Part shown: positions 1 to 8,347 of the stretch, piece after piece
How the letters are laid out: each line of letters begins with the position of its first letter
Numbering within the stretch: position 1 is the stretch's first letter
DNA from: Rhizobacter sp. AJA081-3
GTDB lineage: Bacteria; Pseudomonadota; Gammaproteobacteria; Burkholderiales; Burkholderiaceae_C
Reading direction: 5' to 3'
NCBI RefSeq assembly: GCF_017795745.1
Contig: NZ_CP059067.1
Location: forward strand, 3,224,001 to 3,288,000
Length of the DNA: 64,000 bases
Translations under genes and position numbers: made by a program
Notes under the pieces: generated by a model
Databases searched by the model: none
Seen by the model: only the letters and a program-made list of their open reading frames with translations
What the model was told of the DNA's origin: nothing

Positions 1-2
1 CC

Positions 3-143
3 GGCGAGGCGTACAACAACGTCCGAGGGACTGTCCACGGGTTCCGCAATGTCGGTGATACTCAGGCCAAGCTGCTCAACAGCCTCGTCGTGGACAAAGG
101 CGCACCTCGGGTGCAGCCAGCCGCTCAGGCTGCAAAGCAGTAG
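3..143 (+). CDS. C-terminal end of a cupin-like protein (partial, cut by window start)
   Basis: The window opens inside this frame and only 46 residues remain before TAG at 141-143. The segment HGFRNVGDTQAKLL resembles the end of small single-domain cupins, where a His and an 'FRN-G' turn lie in the last beta strands. Codons are GC-rich at the third position, as in a real gene. The tail is Ala/Gln/Pro rich and probably disordered. The N-terminal cupin motif lies outside the window, so the family assignment rests on one motif. Confidence 0.5.
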   Translation, partial: GEAYNNVRGTVHGFRNVGDTQAKLLNSLVVDKGAPRVQPAAQAAKQ

Positions 144-196
144 CTCGCGCCGTCGGCGCAGGGGAGCCGGCCAGGCGCCACCCTCGAAGGATCCAC

Positions 197-661
197 ATGC
201 GAACCATCGCCGCGTTCACGAGCCTGTTCTTGTCGGTTTCGGTGGCAACTGCTCAGTCGCCCTACAACGAAGACGCGGATGCCAAAGCCGAGGTGCAGCG
301 GGCACTCGCCGAAGCCGCGGCCACCAGAACGGCCGTCCTGATCGTCTTCGGCGCCAACTGGTGCCCCGATTGCAGGCTTCTCGACGCCGCGATGAAGAGT
401 GCCTCGACCTCTGCACTTCTGGCGCGTGAGTACAAGATCGTCAAGGTCAATGTGGGTCGGTTCGATCGAAACGTCGACATGGCGCGCTTCTATGGGGTCC
501 CGCTGGCCAGCGGCATACCGGCAGTAGCGATCGTCACGCCCGCCAACAAGGTCCTGTACGCCACGCGCGCCGGCGAACTCGCCGATGCCAGGCGAATGGG
601 CGAGAACGGCGTGTACGAATTCTTCAGGCAGGCCGTCGCTCAAGCGAAGCCAAAACCTTGA
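197..661 (+). CDS. Periplasmic thioredoxin-like protein with CPDC active site
   Basis: The protein has 154 residues: a Sec signal peptide (about 1-19, cleaved after ATA) and a thioredoxin fold. The redox motif is WCPDC, cysteines 56 and 59, in the usual FGANWC context, and the cis-proline loop is visible as SGIPAVAI. A Shine-Dalgarno-like AAGGA precedes the ATG. The family reduces or oxidises disulfides; export suggests periplasmic thiol-disulfide chemistry. CPDC differs from the CGPC of thioredoxin, so the redox potential cannot be inferred. No partner gene is adjacent. Confidence 0.85.
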   Translation: MRTIAAFTSLFLSVSVATAQSPYNEDADAKAEVQRALAEAAATRTAVLIVFGANWCPDCRLLDAAMKSASTSALLAREYKIVKVNVGRFDRNVDMARFYGVPLASGIPAVAIVTPANKVLYATRAGELADARRMGENGVYEFFRQAVAQAKPKP

Positions 662-725
662 GCCTGGTTCTCATGCACAAGCCTGTGCTCGAGCCGCGCC
701 GGCGTGGCACTCGCGGCACCAGGCG

Positions 726-1037
726 TCACCAGAGCTCTACTGGCGATGTGGGAACGATGATGTTGCCCTTGTCGCGCACATAGAGATACAAGGCGACCCC
801 GAGCATTCGTGCACCCGCTGCGCTCTGCTCGACCTCGACAACGGCGCGCTCGAGCCCGAGCCTGATCGAGGCTCCTGCGGCGCAGGGATCCGGGTGTCCG
901 CAGACGCTGCTCCATCGCCGCTGGTCGAGACTGCCAGTCGCGCCTGTCGGCCCACTGAGGGGCGCCGCCGGCTGGTCACCGCCGCGCAAAAGTACATACA
1001 GCAGCGCCACGCTCAACACCACAAGAAGCCTTGCCAC
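726..1037 (-). CDS. Hypothetical membrane-anchored small protein
   Basis: This 103-residue frame opens with GTG and an N-terminal hydrophobic helix (LLVVLSVALLYVLL), followed by a Gly/Pro/Ala linker and a Cys-containing globular part ending in a beta-rich segment (ALYLYVRDKGNIIV). The codons are strongly GC3-biased in this frame and not in the overlapping ones, which supports it as a gene. It is one of only three genes on this strand in the first 29 kb. No family is recognised. If it is not real, 662-1277 is a 616-base gap without other signals. Confidence 0.5.
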   Translation of the reverse strand: MARLLVVLSVALLYVLLRGGDQPAAPLSGPTGATGSLDQRRWSSVCGHPDPCAAGASIRLGLERAVVEVEQSAAGARMLGVALYLYVRDKGNIIVPTSPVELW

Positions 1038-1053
1038 AGGTCACCCGATGCGA

Positions 1054-1068
1054 GTACACAGCCTGTAC
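1054..1068. promoter_or_regulatory. Small inverted repeat GTACA-N5-TGTAC
   Basis: A perfect 5-bp dyad lies 17 bases upstream of the GTG start at 1037 of the minus-strand gene. Its size and position would fit an operator, but there is only one copy and no regulator beside it. The rest of 1038-1277 shows nothing I recognise. Confidence 0.2.
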
Positions 1069-1277
1069 AACGCAAACGCCCCTCAAGCCCGGACATTCGG
1101 TGCCAAGGCGGGCTGGCAGGCCGAGAGCAGCCCGCGCCTGAAACCCGGCCATGGCCGGCCGCGAACATGACGCCTGACCCTTCGATCGAACCAACGTGCA
1201 CCGGCTCGGCCCTTGGCCCGCGACGCGCTCGCTCCGTCAGCACAGCCCTCTGGCATCATCACTCGCCACCTCACACC

Positions 1278-1709
1278 ATGGAGTCTCCAAGATTGCGTTG
1301 CTCGGCAAACAGGTGGGTGCTGCTGATCGCGTTCGTCACCTCGCTCGCTGCGAACGCCCAGACGGACCTCAGCGCAGAACAGATCCGCAACCTGGTTTCA
1401 GGCCAGACGCTTGCCTTTCGGTTCCCCGGCGTGCCGCCGGCGGATCCGAAGTTCTTCAGCCATTGGGACTTCAGGACGGATGGCTCGCTGTGCGGGCGGC
1501 TGATCGGGAGCAGCGTCGCCACGGAGTGCGCTGACGTCGGCGTCTGGAATGTCCAGGGCAACAGCCTGTGCTGGACACTCCAGCGCATCGGCACGAGTTC
1601 AGGCATCAACTCTGTCTGCGGGCCGGTGCGGAAGGCCACGGACAGTCTGTACGAACTTCAAGAAGGATCCGGCAAGCTGGGCAGCATTCTTTTCGGCATC
1701 GGAAAGTAG
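1278..1709 (+). CDS. Hypothetical secreted protein
   Basis: The 143-residue product has a signal peptide (about 1-28, ending AANAQ) after a short basic N-terminus. The mature part has four spaced cysteines (LCG, ECAD, LCW, VCG), consistent with two periplasmic disulfides. The pattern 'HWDFRTDGSLCG...W.VQGNSLCW' resembles secreted proteins in which a small beta domain reports on substitution or defence, but I cannot name a family. An upstream in-frame extension exists but lacks GC3 bias, so the ATG before the signal peptide is preferred. Confidence 0.65.
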   Translation: MESPRLRCSANRWVLLIAFVTSLAANAQTDLSAEQIRNLVSGQTLAFRFPGVPPADPKFFSHWDFRTDGSLCGRLIGSSVATECADVGVWNVQGNSLCWTLQRIGTSSGINSVCGPVRKATDSLYELQEGSGKLGSILFGIGK

Positions 1710-1769
1710 GCCGGCGGCGCACAAGCCCTCGATCATCGCGAGGCGTCGAAAACCAACACGCATCAGCCC

Positions 1770-2165
1770 ATGACCCATCGCATTGCATCATGCAGCTGTG
1801 GCCAGTTGCAGGCCCAGGTCTCCACGGGGCCCGTCCGCGTTTCCGTCTGTCACTGCCTGGCATGCCAGCGCCGCACCGGCAGCGTTTTCGGCGCGCAGGC
1901 CCGCTTCGACAAGACCGCGGTGACCCTGACAGGCATTGCCAAGGAGTTCGTTCGCACCGGGGATGAAGGAACGCGCGCGACGTTCAGCTTCTGCCCGGAC
2001 TGCGGGGCGACCGTGTACTACACTTTCTCCGGCAATGAGGATGCGATCGTCATTCCCGTTGGCGCGTTTGCTGATCCAGCGTTCCCCGCACCCAGCTTCT
2101 CGGTCTACGAGGAGCGAATGCACGCCTGGGTGAACATCCCTGGCGAAGTCACCCACATGGCGTGA
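1770..2165 (+). CDS. GFA family (Mss4-like) zinc protein
   Basis: The 131-residue protein is typical of the GFA/Mss4-like family. Cys8 and Cys10 near the N-terminus pair with Cys75 and Cys78 (FCPDCG) as the structural zinc site. A second cluster, Cys27, Cys29 and Cys32 (CHCLAC), matches the site proposed to bind glutathione adducts in the founding formaldehyde-activating enzyme. Most family members have no proven reaction. A second GFA paralogue lies at 4166. Confidence 0.85.
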   Translation: MTHRIASCSCGQLQAQVSTGPVRVSVCHCLACQRRTGSVFGAQARFDKTAVTLTGIAKEFVRTGDEGTRATFSFCPDCGATVYYTFSGNEDAIVIPVGAFADPAFPAPSFSVYEERMHAWVNIPGEVTHMA

Positions 2166-2251
2166 GCCGCCTGCCGCTCCAGACTCCTGGCGCGAGTGGA
2201 CAGCCTCCGGCACAAGCCACTTGGCCCGCAAGTCGAATCGGACCAGCGTAC

Positions 2252-2548
2252 ATGACCCAACCCACTGCGCCCTTGCCACCCGAAGTCCTCGAAGCGTTCG
2301 GGCAGCGCCGACCGATCGAGGCCATCAGGCTCTTGCTCGCCAACCGAGCCAGTCTCTCGCAGAAGGTGAGGCCGCAGCCGGGCCCATCGGCCACCACGCC
2401 GAAGCCCATCTCGCCACCGAGCAGCGAGCCCATCAGCCCCGCCGGCGGCCTCTCGCCGGGAGAGGTGCCGAACTCGAGTTCGGCGTTCTGGGATTGGGTG
2501 GTCGTCGCGCTGTTGGCCTATCTCGCCTATCGGCTTGTGCAAGGGTAG
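2252..2548 (+). CDS. Small protein with L7/L12-C-terminal-like segment and C-terminal membrane anchor
   Basis: The 98-residue product has three parts. The first 30 residues (LPPEVLEAFGQ, then IEAIRLLLA) resemble the short module related to the C-terminal domain of ribosomal protein L7/L12 that occurs in many small proteobacterial proteins. A Pro/Ser-rich linker follows, and a C-terminal helix (WVVVALLAYLAYRLV) should anchor it in the membrane. The ATG at 2252 is preferred over an in-frame upstream one because the intervening codons lack bias. Function unknown; the L7/L12 relation is by pattern only. Confidence 0.6.
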   Translation: MTQPTAPLPPEVLEAFGQRRPIEAIRLLLANRASLSQKVRPQPGPSATTPKPISPPSSEPISPAGGLSPGEVPNSSSAFWDWVVVALLAYLAYRLVQG

Positions 2549-2644
2549 CCGCACGCACAGAATCACATCGGCCAGGCGCCAGGCGCTCAGCTCGGACGTC
2601 AGGCCACGCGACACCCGATTCGCTCCGGCATCTCCCAGACCGTC

Positions 2645-3073
2645 ATGACACCCCGAACCCGTCGCGCAGTGCAGGCGATCCTGTACGAGATCTTCGCCAT
2701 TGCCTTCGTGGGCCCGGTTCTGAGTTTCATCTTCGACGAGCCGCCCGCGTCAACCATCGGCCTTGCCGTCGTTCTCTCGAGCATCGCCCTGGGCTGGAGC
2801 TATCTGTTCAATACCCTCTTCGAGTACTGGGAGTCGCGTCAGCCCGTGCGAGGCCGCACGTTCATGCGGCGCCTTGCGCATGGCGCCGGATTCGAAGGTG
2901 GACTCACGCTCATCCTGGTCCCCGTCATGGCGCTGTGGCTGAACACGTCTGCTCTGAGCGCGTTCCTGGCGAATCTGGGCCTTCTGGCCTTCTTCTTCAT
3001 CTATGCCATCGCCTTCACATGGGCCTTCGATCGCGTGTTCGGCCTGCCGGAATCCGCGGCACCGGCGCCGTGA
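2645..3073 (+). CDS. PACE family efflux transporter
   Basis: This 142-residue inner-membrane protein has four predicted helices arranged as two bacterial-transmembrane-pair repeats. Glu15 in the first helix (LYEIFAIAFVGP) sits at the same position as the acidic residue essential for proton coupling in AceI of Acinetobacter, and GFEGG opens the second repeat. Family members expel chlorhexidine, acriflavine or, as the probable native role, short diamines. No LysR regulator accompanies it here, which is unusual for PACE genes. Confidence 0.88.
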   Translation: MTPRTRRAVQAILYEIFAIAFVGPVLSFIFDEPPASTIGLAVVLSSIALGWSYLFNTLFEYWESRQPVRGRTFMRRLAHGAGFEGGLTLILVPVMALWLNTSALSAFLANLGLLAFFFIYAIAFTWAFDRVFGLPESAAPAP

Positions 3074-3136
3074 GGCCTGCCGGCCCTTCGCTGAGGCAGC
3101 TCCGATCGACCATGCCTTGTTGAAAGGGGTTTCATC

Positions 3137-3628
3137 GTGAACGAAATGTCTGTCCGCCTGGCGACGCAAGAAGACCGATTGCCGGTCTATCGAATGCTCG
3201 AGCTGTACCAGCACGATCTGTCGGACATCTGGGACCAGGACCTCGATTCGCATGGCGAGTACGGCTACGCGCTGGACCACTACTGGCATGAAGAGGGTAG
3301 CCAGGCTTTTGTCGCCACGGTCGCCGGCAAGTACGCTGGATTTGCGCTCGTCAACCGGGCAGTGCGAGTCGGAACCGAAGGCTGCTGGATGGACCAGTTC
3401 TTCGTCCTCAAGAAGTTCCGGCGGCGTGGCCTCGGGCAGCACCTGGCGGGGTCGGTGTTTGCAGCGCTGCCCGGCCGATGGGAAGTCGGCCAGATGCCCA
3501 CGAACCTCGGCGCCCAGTCCTTCTGGCGCAAGGTCATCGGCGAGTACACGGGCGGCAGGTTCAAGGAGCAGACCTTGCGTTCAGGCGGGTGGCAAGGTGT
3601 CGTGCAGGTGTTCGACACTCGCGCATAG
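3137..3628 (+). CDS. GNAT family N-acetyltransferase
   Basis: The 163-residue protein carries the acetyl-CoA binding A motif as FRRRGLGQHL (about 95-104), following a beta strand with DQFFVLKK. The C-terminal beta strands contain the Asn and Trp segments typical of GNATs (TNLGAQSFWRKV). GTG is taken as start because AAAGGGG lies just upstream. The acceptor substrate is unknown. It is one of five GNATs in the first 23 kb, none obviously paralogous to another. Confidence 0.85.
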   Translation: MNEMSVRLATQEDRLPVYRMLELYQHDLSDIWDQDLDSHGEYGYALDHYWHEEGSQAFVATVAGKYAGFALVNRAVRVGTEGCWMDQFFVLKKFRRRGLGQHLAGSVFAALPGRWEVGQMPTNLGAQSFWRKVIGEYTGGRFKEQTLRSGGWQGVVQVFDTRA

Positions 3629-3693
3629 CCTTCGCCCCTCGCTTCGTCCTACATGCTGCGATCAACCGCTCTTTCCCCTACAAAGCCCTTCAA

Positions 3694-4116
3694 GTGAAAG
3701 TCGAACACCGCACGATCATTCAAGCCCGGCCGGACACGATCTTCGCCATCTATTCGGACGTCCCCCACTGGCATACCTGGGATCCGGACACCAGGCACGC
3801 CAGCCTGGATGGGCCTCTGCGGCTCGGCGCCACAGGCAAGCTCACGCCCACCAAAGGTCGGACGGTTCCGATGCGGGTGACCGAGTTCGTCACGGGCAGG
3901 TCGTTCACTGTCGAGTCGAGGATTCCCTTGTTCCGCATGGTCTTCGAGCACGAACTGACGCCGTGTGAAGCGGGAACCGAAGTGGTCCACCGCGTCACCT
4001 TCTCCGGTCTGCTCTCGATGGTGCTTGGCCCGATGCTGTGCAGGCAGCTGAACGCCGGACTGCCAATCACCCTGGGCAATCTCAAGCAACTCGCGGAGGC
4101 GAGAACCGCGGCCTGA
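3694..4116 (+). CDS. SRPBCC family (START-like) protein
   Basis: The 140-residue product has the helix-grip pattern of polyketide cyclase/dehydrase-like SRPBCC proteins: an N-terminal strand (VEHRTIIQARPDTIFAIY), the tryptophan-containing turn (HWHTWDPD) and a long C-terminal helix. These proteins form a ligand pocket; many are lipid- or aromatic-binding or have lost catalysis. GTG 3694 is chosen because the domain begins directly after it. Confidence 0.75.
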   Translation: MKVEHRTIIQARPDTIFAIYSDVPHWHTWDPDTRHASLDGPLRLGATGKLTPTKGRTVPMRVTEFVTGRSFTVESRIPLFRMVFEHELTPCEAGTEVVHRVTFSGLLSMVLGPMLCRQLNAGLPITLGNLKQLAEARTAA

Positions 4117-4165
4117 CTCGCGTTTCGCGCTTCCAGCCACGCGAGGAGCCTGCTAGGCTTGCAGC

Positions 4166-4546
4166 ATGAGCAAGTACACCGGCTCCTGCCACTGCGGCGG
4201 CGTTCGCTTCGCTATCGAGACGGAAGCTCCTCTCGGCCCCTACTTCCGATGCAACTGTTCCCTGTGTTCCCGCAAGAGTGCCGTCATGGGTGCTGCGCCT
4301 CGTGCGGCGCTGCGGATCACGGCTGGTGAAGAGCTGATCTCGACCTACACCTGGAACACGGGTGAGGCCCAACACTACTTCTGCAAGCGCTGCGGCATCT
4401 ACACGCACCACGTGATGCGTGGCGAGACCCAGACCGTTGGTCTCAACATGGCGTGCATTGATGGCTTCGATGTCTTCTCGCTGGGCGATGTCCCGGTCGG
4501 CAATGGCCGGCAGGAGTGGTCTGTCGTCGAAGGCCGTGCAAGCTGA
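4166..4546 (+). CDS. GFA family (Mss4-like) zinc protein, second copy
   Basis: The 126-residue protein has the family cysteines in full: Cys8 and Cys10 (SCHCGG), Cys29, Cys31 and Cys34 (CNCSLC), and Cys73 and Cys76 (FCKRCG). It belongs to the subgroup with GVRFAIE after the first pair, distinct from the copy at 1770, so this is not a recent duplication. Zinc and possibly glutathione adducts are the expected ligands; no substrate can be inferred. Confidence 0.88.
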   Translation: MSKYTGSCHCGGVRFAIETEAPLGPYFRCNCSLCSRKSAVMGAAPRAALRITAGEELISTYTWNTGEAQHYFCKRCGIYTHHVMRGETQTVGLNMACIDGFDVFSLGDVPVGNGRQEWSVVEGRAS

Positions 4547-4615
4547 GCCTTCGCTCGAGCCCCGAGTCTCTCAGTTCAAAACGCAGGCCGCAGAAGTCCT
4601 GCCACGGAGTTCCCC

Positions 4616-5389
4616 ATGTTCCTCGACGTGCCTGGTGGCAAGCTCTTCACCTCCAGAAGCGGGCCGGCGAACGGCCAGGCGATTCTCGCCATCGGCGGGT
4701 GGATCGGCAGTTCCGAGCTGTGGCAGGACCCGCTCGCCATCCTGAGCGACGAGTTTGTCGTCGTCAGCTACGACCACCGAGGCACAGGCCTGAGCACCGT
4801 CTCGCCGGAGGCGATCACCTTCGACAGCCTCGTGGCCGACGCCCTGGCCGTGCTCGACGCCCACGGCATCGAGCAATGTGTCCTGGCCGCCGAATCGGCG
4901 GGCGCACAGACCGCTCTGGCCGTCGCGGCCCGGTACCCCGGGCGTGTCTCGCATCTGGTGATCGTCGATGGCATGTATACCCGCGGCGTGGCCGTCGACA
5001 ACGACCCGTTCCTGCAGGGATTGCGCTCCAACTACGCTGCAACCCTCGAACGCTTCGTCCAGCTGTGCGTCCCGGAACCCGATTCGGAACACATCAAGGC
5101 CTGGGGTCGCAAGATCCTGGCCAGAGCTCAGCCCGAGGCGGCCATCGCCCTGCGCGTCGTCGGGTCGGAAACCGACGTCGGCGCCGACATCGCCCGCGTG
5201 TCGCAGCCCACCCTCGTGCTGCACGGCGAGCTCGACAAGATCGTTCCACTCGATCGCGCCAGAGAGCTCGCGGCAGCCTTGCCAGATGCTGAACTGGTCA
5301 TCCTGAAGACCAGCGGTCACGTGCCCACGCTCACCGAACCGGTCAGGATCGCAGATGCCATCCGCGCGTTCGTTCGAGGCAAGGCCTGA
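4616..5389 (+). CDS. Alpha/beta hydrolase
   Basis: The 257-residue protein has a complete catalytic triad in alpha/beta-hydrolase order: nucleophile Ser94 in the elbow AESAG, acid Asp207 (HGELDKIV) and His235 (TSGHVPTL). The oxyanion region is GGWIGSS rather than the common HG-G. DHRGTGLS follows strand 4, as in esterases and lactonases. The lid region is small. The substrate is not predictable. Confidence 0.88.
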   Translation: MFLDVPGGKLFTSRSGPANGQAILAIGGWIGSSELWQDPLAILSDEFVVVSYDHRGTGLSTVSPEAITFDSLVADALAVLDAHGIEQCVLAAESAGAQTALAVAARYPGRVSHLVIVDGMYTRGVAVDNDPFLQGLRSNYAATLERFVQLCVPEPDSEHIKAWGRKILARAQPEAAIALRVVGSETDVGADIARVSQPTLVLHGELDKIVPLDRARELAAALPDAELVILKTSGHVPTLTEPVRIADAIRAFVRGKA

Positions 5390-5412
5390 CCTGCAACATC
5401 ACTGGAGCCAGC

Positions 5413-6027
5413 ATGATCAGCACAGAGTTCCTAATCACTTCCCTGGTGGTCGTCCTGATTCCGGGGACGGGGGTGATCTACACCGTGTCCACGGGTCTGG
5501 TGCAAGGCCGGGCGGCAAGCATCTACGCCAGCCTGGGCTGCACGGCAGGCATCGTTCCGCATCTCGCTGCCACCATCTTCGGCCTGGCCGCTGTCATGCA
5601 TGCGAGTGCCCTGGCATTCCAGCTTCTCAAGTACGCGGGCGTTGCCTATCTCTTCTACCTTGCGTATGCCACTTGGCGCGACAAGTCGGCGTTCTCTGTC
5701 GATGGCACCGTGAGCCGCTCCAGTGCTTCGAGCATCGTCGTCAAGGCCTTCCTGCTGAACATCCTCAACCCCAAGCTGACGATCTTCTTCCTGGCCTTCC
5801 TGCCGCAATTCGTCGAGCCGGGCTCGGCGCAGCCGCTGGCCCAGTTGCTGACGCTGAGCGCCATCTTCATGGCCATGACGTTCGCTGTCTTCGTCGTCTA
5901 CGGCCTGGTGGCGCATGCCTTCCGCCGATGGGTCATCGAGTCCGCCTCGGTGCAGCGCTGGCTTCGCTACGGCTTCACCGCAGCCTTTGCGGGCCTCGGC
6001 GCCAGACTGGCCGCCAGCGAGAGGTGA
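5413..6027 (+). CDS. LysE/RhtB family amino-acid exporter
   Basis: The 204-residue membrane protein has about six helices. The first carries the family motif PGTGVIYTVSTGL, and the middle contains the conserved NPKLTIFFLAFLPQF. RhtB/LysE proteins export amino acids or related metabolites by proton antiport. It lies 24 bases after the hydrolase, so cotranscription is likely. Two further LysE paralogues occur at 12938 and 23651. Confidence 0.88.
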   Translation: MISTEFLITSLVVVLIPGTGVIYTVSTGLVQGRAASIYASLGCTAGIVPHLAATIFGLAAVMHASALAFQLLKYAGVAYLFYLAYATWRDKSAFSVDGTVSRSSASSIVVKAFLLNILNPKLTIFFLAFLPQFVEPGSAQPLAQLLTLSAIFMAMTFAVFVVYGLVAHAFRRWVIESASVQRWLRYGFTAAFAGLGARLAASER

Positions 6028-6070
6028 CGACTCATCCTTCGTTCGAGCGCACCATTCTCCAGGAGCACCC

Positions 6071-6418
6071 ATGCGTCATTCACTGGCCTTCATCCTGGTG
6101 GCCGCAGCCCTGAGCGCCTGTGGCGGTGGAGAAACGGCACCCGAGACGGCTGATCTCTATGTGCCGATGGGCTCGCTCCAGTGCACGGGAGGCGGAACGC
6201 CCCTGCCCGAGTGGGAGCGTCGGCTCGCCATCGCCGGCGTGCAGGTCCTGGCGTCCAGCTGTGGCCTGGATGGCCAGGCCCACGCGACCGTCTGCGGGGC
6301 ACCGGATGGGCGAATCGCCATCGTGCGCGCACCCAGCAGCCAGGCCTCGGCAGCCTCTGCACTGGGCTTCGCGCCCTTGGGCTCGCTGCCCGGAGCCACG
6401 CAGGTGCCCTGCGCGTAG
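6071..6418 (+). CDS. Hypothetical lipoprotein
   Basis: The 115-residue product has a lipoprotein signal peptide with lipobox LSAC, the lipidated Cys17 being followed by GGGE. The mature part contains four cysteines that could form two disulfides. Glycine after the Cys suggests outer-membrane sorting. A good ribosome site (AGGAG) lies seven bases before ATG. No family recognised. Confidence 0.7.
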   Translation: MRHSLAFILVAAALSACGGGETAPETADLYVPMGSLQCTGGGTPLPEWERRLAIAGVQVLASSCGLDGQAHATVCGAPDGRIAIVRAPSSQASAASALGFAPLGSLPGATQVPCA

Positions 6419-6429
6419 GCACCCGACCC

Positions 6430-6945
6430 ATGCCTCGCTACGTCGCGTTCCTCCGTGGAGTCAGCCCCTCGAACGCCAGGATGGCGGATCTCAAGCGCGC
6501 TTTCGAGCTTGCGGGCTTCTCGGAGGTTCGAACGCTGCTGTCGAGCGGCAACGTCGTCTTCGATGCGCCATCGGGCACGGCCCAGGCGCTTCAGCAGCGA
6601 GCCGAACGTGCGATGCAGGCGCATCTTGCGCGCAGCTTCGGCACCCTCGTGCGGTCCAGCGCGCACCTTCGCGCGCTGCTGGATGCCGATCCGTTCGCCG
6701 AGTTCGAACTCCCGCCTTCGGCCAAGCGTGTCGTCACCTTCCTACGCAGTTCGGTCGACCCGAAAGCCGATCTGCCGATCGAACGCGACGGAGCGCGCAT
6801 CCTCAAGCTGTCCGGCTCCGAGGTCTTCTCGGCCTACGTGCCCAGCCCCAAGGGGCCGGTCTTCATGAGCCTGCTGGAGCAGACCTTCGGCTCCGAGATT
6901 ACGACACGGACCCTCGACACCGTCCGCAAGTGCGCCGGTGCCTAG
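6430..6945 (+). CDS. DUF1697 family protein
   Basis: The 171-residue protein shows the DUF1697 signature: start with RYVAFLRGV-P, then the 'LSSGNVVF' strand (about 39-47) and a C-terminal 'TTRTLDTVRK' segment. DUF1697 proteins are small soluble cytoplasmic proteins with a ferredoxin-like fold and no assigned function. The usual second residue pattern 'GINVGG' is replaced by GVSPSN, a mild divergence. Confidence 0.85.
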   Translation: MPRYVAFLRGVSPSNARMADLKRAFELAGFSEVRTLLSSGNVVFDAPSGTAQALQQRAERAMQAHLARSFGTLVRSSAHLRALLDADPFAEFELPPSAKRVVTFLRSSVDPKADLPIERDGARILKLSGSEVFSAYVPSPKGPVFMSLLEQTFGSEITTRTLDTVRKCAGA

Positions 6946-6990
6946 CGCCTGCAGCATGTCGAGACGACAATGCAGGCCTGCGGAGCTTGA

Positions 6991-7365
6991 ATGAACGCGC
7001 TGCCTGCCACCGTCGATCAGTACATCGCGAGCTTCCCGGCTGACGCCCGGGCCGTGCTTCACGCCGTGCGGGCCACGATCCGCCAGGCTGCGCCGCAAGC
7101 CGAGGAACGCATCAGCTACCGCATGCCCGCGGTGTTCCAGAACGGGGTCGTCGTGTACTTCGGCGCTTTCAAGCGCCATCTCGGGCTGTTCCCGCCGGTC
7201 GACGACCCGCAGGTCCGTGCCCGCGTGGCTGAGTACGCCGGGCCGAAGGGCAACCTGCAGTTCCCGTACGACCAGCCGATCCCGCACGAACTCATCGCGG
7301 CAGTCGTCAAGTCGCGGCTCGAAGCGAATCTGGCCCGGGCCGAACCCGCAAGGCGCGGCAAATGA
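6991..7365 (+). CDS. DUF1801 family (YdhG/IscX-chaperone-like fold) protein
   Basis: The 124-residue protein fits the YdhG/YjbR-like DUF1801 family: an N-terminal helix ending 'VDQYIASFP', the central ISYRMPAVFQNG loop, the strand 'VVYFGAFKRHLGLFP', and the C-terminal GNLQFPYDQPIP. The Bacillus relative Fra is an iron-delivering frataxin-like protein, but most members have no known role. It lies 45 bases after the DUF1697 gene. Confidence 0.85.
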   Translation: MNALPATVDQYIASFPADARAVLHAVRATIRQAAPQAEERISYRMPAVFQNGVVVYFGAFKRHLGLFPPVDDPQVRARVAEYAGPKGNLQFPYDQPIPHELIAAVVKSRLEANLARAEPARRGK

Positions 7366-7397
7366 GCTGCTTCGCAGCCACAACCCTGTAGAAACCC

Positions 7398-8078
7398 ATG
7401 CAGAACGCACTGCTCGGCAAGCGAGTCCTCATCACCCAATCCGGCGAGTTCATGGGGCCCGTGCTCTGCGAGGTCTTTGCCGAGCAGGGTGCCACCGTCG
7501 TGGCCAGCCCGGAAGATCTCGCCGACCCCGAGGCAGCGCAGCGCGTGGTTCTGGCGGCGGGAAGCATCGACATCCTGGTCGCCAACCTCGCGTTCAGAGC
7601 ACCCACGACGAGCGCGACGGAGGTCTCCGACGCCGAGTGGCGCCAGGTTTTCGCGGCCCTGGTGGACCCGCTGCCGCGGCTCGTTCGTGCCGCCGTCCCG
7701 GCCATGCTCGCCCGGCGCGGCGGGAAGGTCCTCGTCATCGGGAGCGCCTCCGCGCTGCGCGGCATGAAGCGCGCTTCTTCGTACAGCGCGGCCCGCGGCG
7801 CGCAGCTGGCCTATGTCCAGGCGGTGGGTGTCGAACTCGCGCCGCACAAGGTCCAGGTCAATGCCATCGCGCAGAACTTCGTCGACAACCCGACCTACTT
7901 CCCCGCCGAAGTGCAGGCGAACCCGCGCTTCCAGGAGCGCCTGGCCCGCGAAGTCCCGCTGGGCAGGCTGGTGGCCGCGCGCGAGGACGCCCAGTTCGCG
8001 GCGTACCTGTGCAGCGAGGCCGCCGACTGCTTCGTCGGCCAGGTGTTCCCGGTCTGCGGCGGCTGGGTGGGCCGCTGA
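7398..8078 (+). CDS. Atypical short-chain dehydrogenase/reductase
   Basis: The 226-residue protein has the SDR layout, but both defining motifs are altered. The cofactor loop is TQSGEFMG instead of TG-x3-GIG, and the active-site YxxxK reads Tyr129-Ser-Ala-Ala-Arg133, so the catalytic lysine is an arginine. Serines at 116-118 and 'QVNAIAQNFV' are present. This subgroup occurs in Proteobacteria near epoxidase-like SDRs; activity with NAD(P) is uncertain. Confidence 0.8.
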   Translation: MQNALLGKRVLITQSGEFMGPVLCEVFAEQGATVVASPEDLADPEAAQRVVLAAGSIDILVANLAFRAPTTSATEVSDAEWRQVFAALVDPLPRLVRAAVPAMLARRGGKVLVIGSASALRGMKRASSYSAARGAQLAYVQAVGVELAPHKVQVNAIAQNFVDNPTYFPAEVQANPRFQERLAREVPLGRLVAAREDAQFAAYLCSEAADCFVGQVFPVCGGWVGR

Positions 8079-8178
8079 CCGGGTGCGAAACCTCGAGGAG
8101 CTTGTGCGCCCGCGCGCAAGGCCACGGCAGCTGCCCTGACGCATGAGGTACCCTGTGCGCTCACAAACGGAGAATCGA

Positions 8179-8337
8179 ATGGCGATCAAGGCACAGCGCA
8201 ACCGGGCGCGATTGCACATCCTGCGGGACAACGTCCACCGTGCACGGCGCGACGTGAAGCTGCGGCACCCCGGCGCCGCGGAGCGACTCAAGGCCCACCT
8301 GGCGGCGCGACTGGCCTACGCCGAAACAGGCAAGTAG
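8179..8337 (+). CDS. Small basic hypothetical protein
   Basis: This is a 52-residue, Arg/Lys-rich, probably all-helical protein (RNRARLHILRDNVHRARRDV). ATG 8179 is chosen because CGGAGAATCG gives a ribosome site. Codon bias is good. The charge could suit nucleic acid or ribosome binding, but no family is recognised. Confidence 0.5.
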   Translation: MAIKAQRNRARLHILRDNVHRARRDVKLRHPGAAERLKAHLAARLAYAETGK

Positions 8338-8347
8338 CGCCTCGGGT

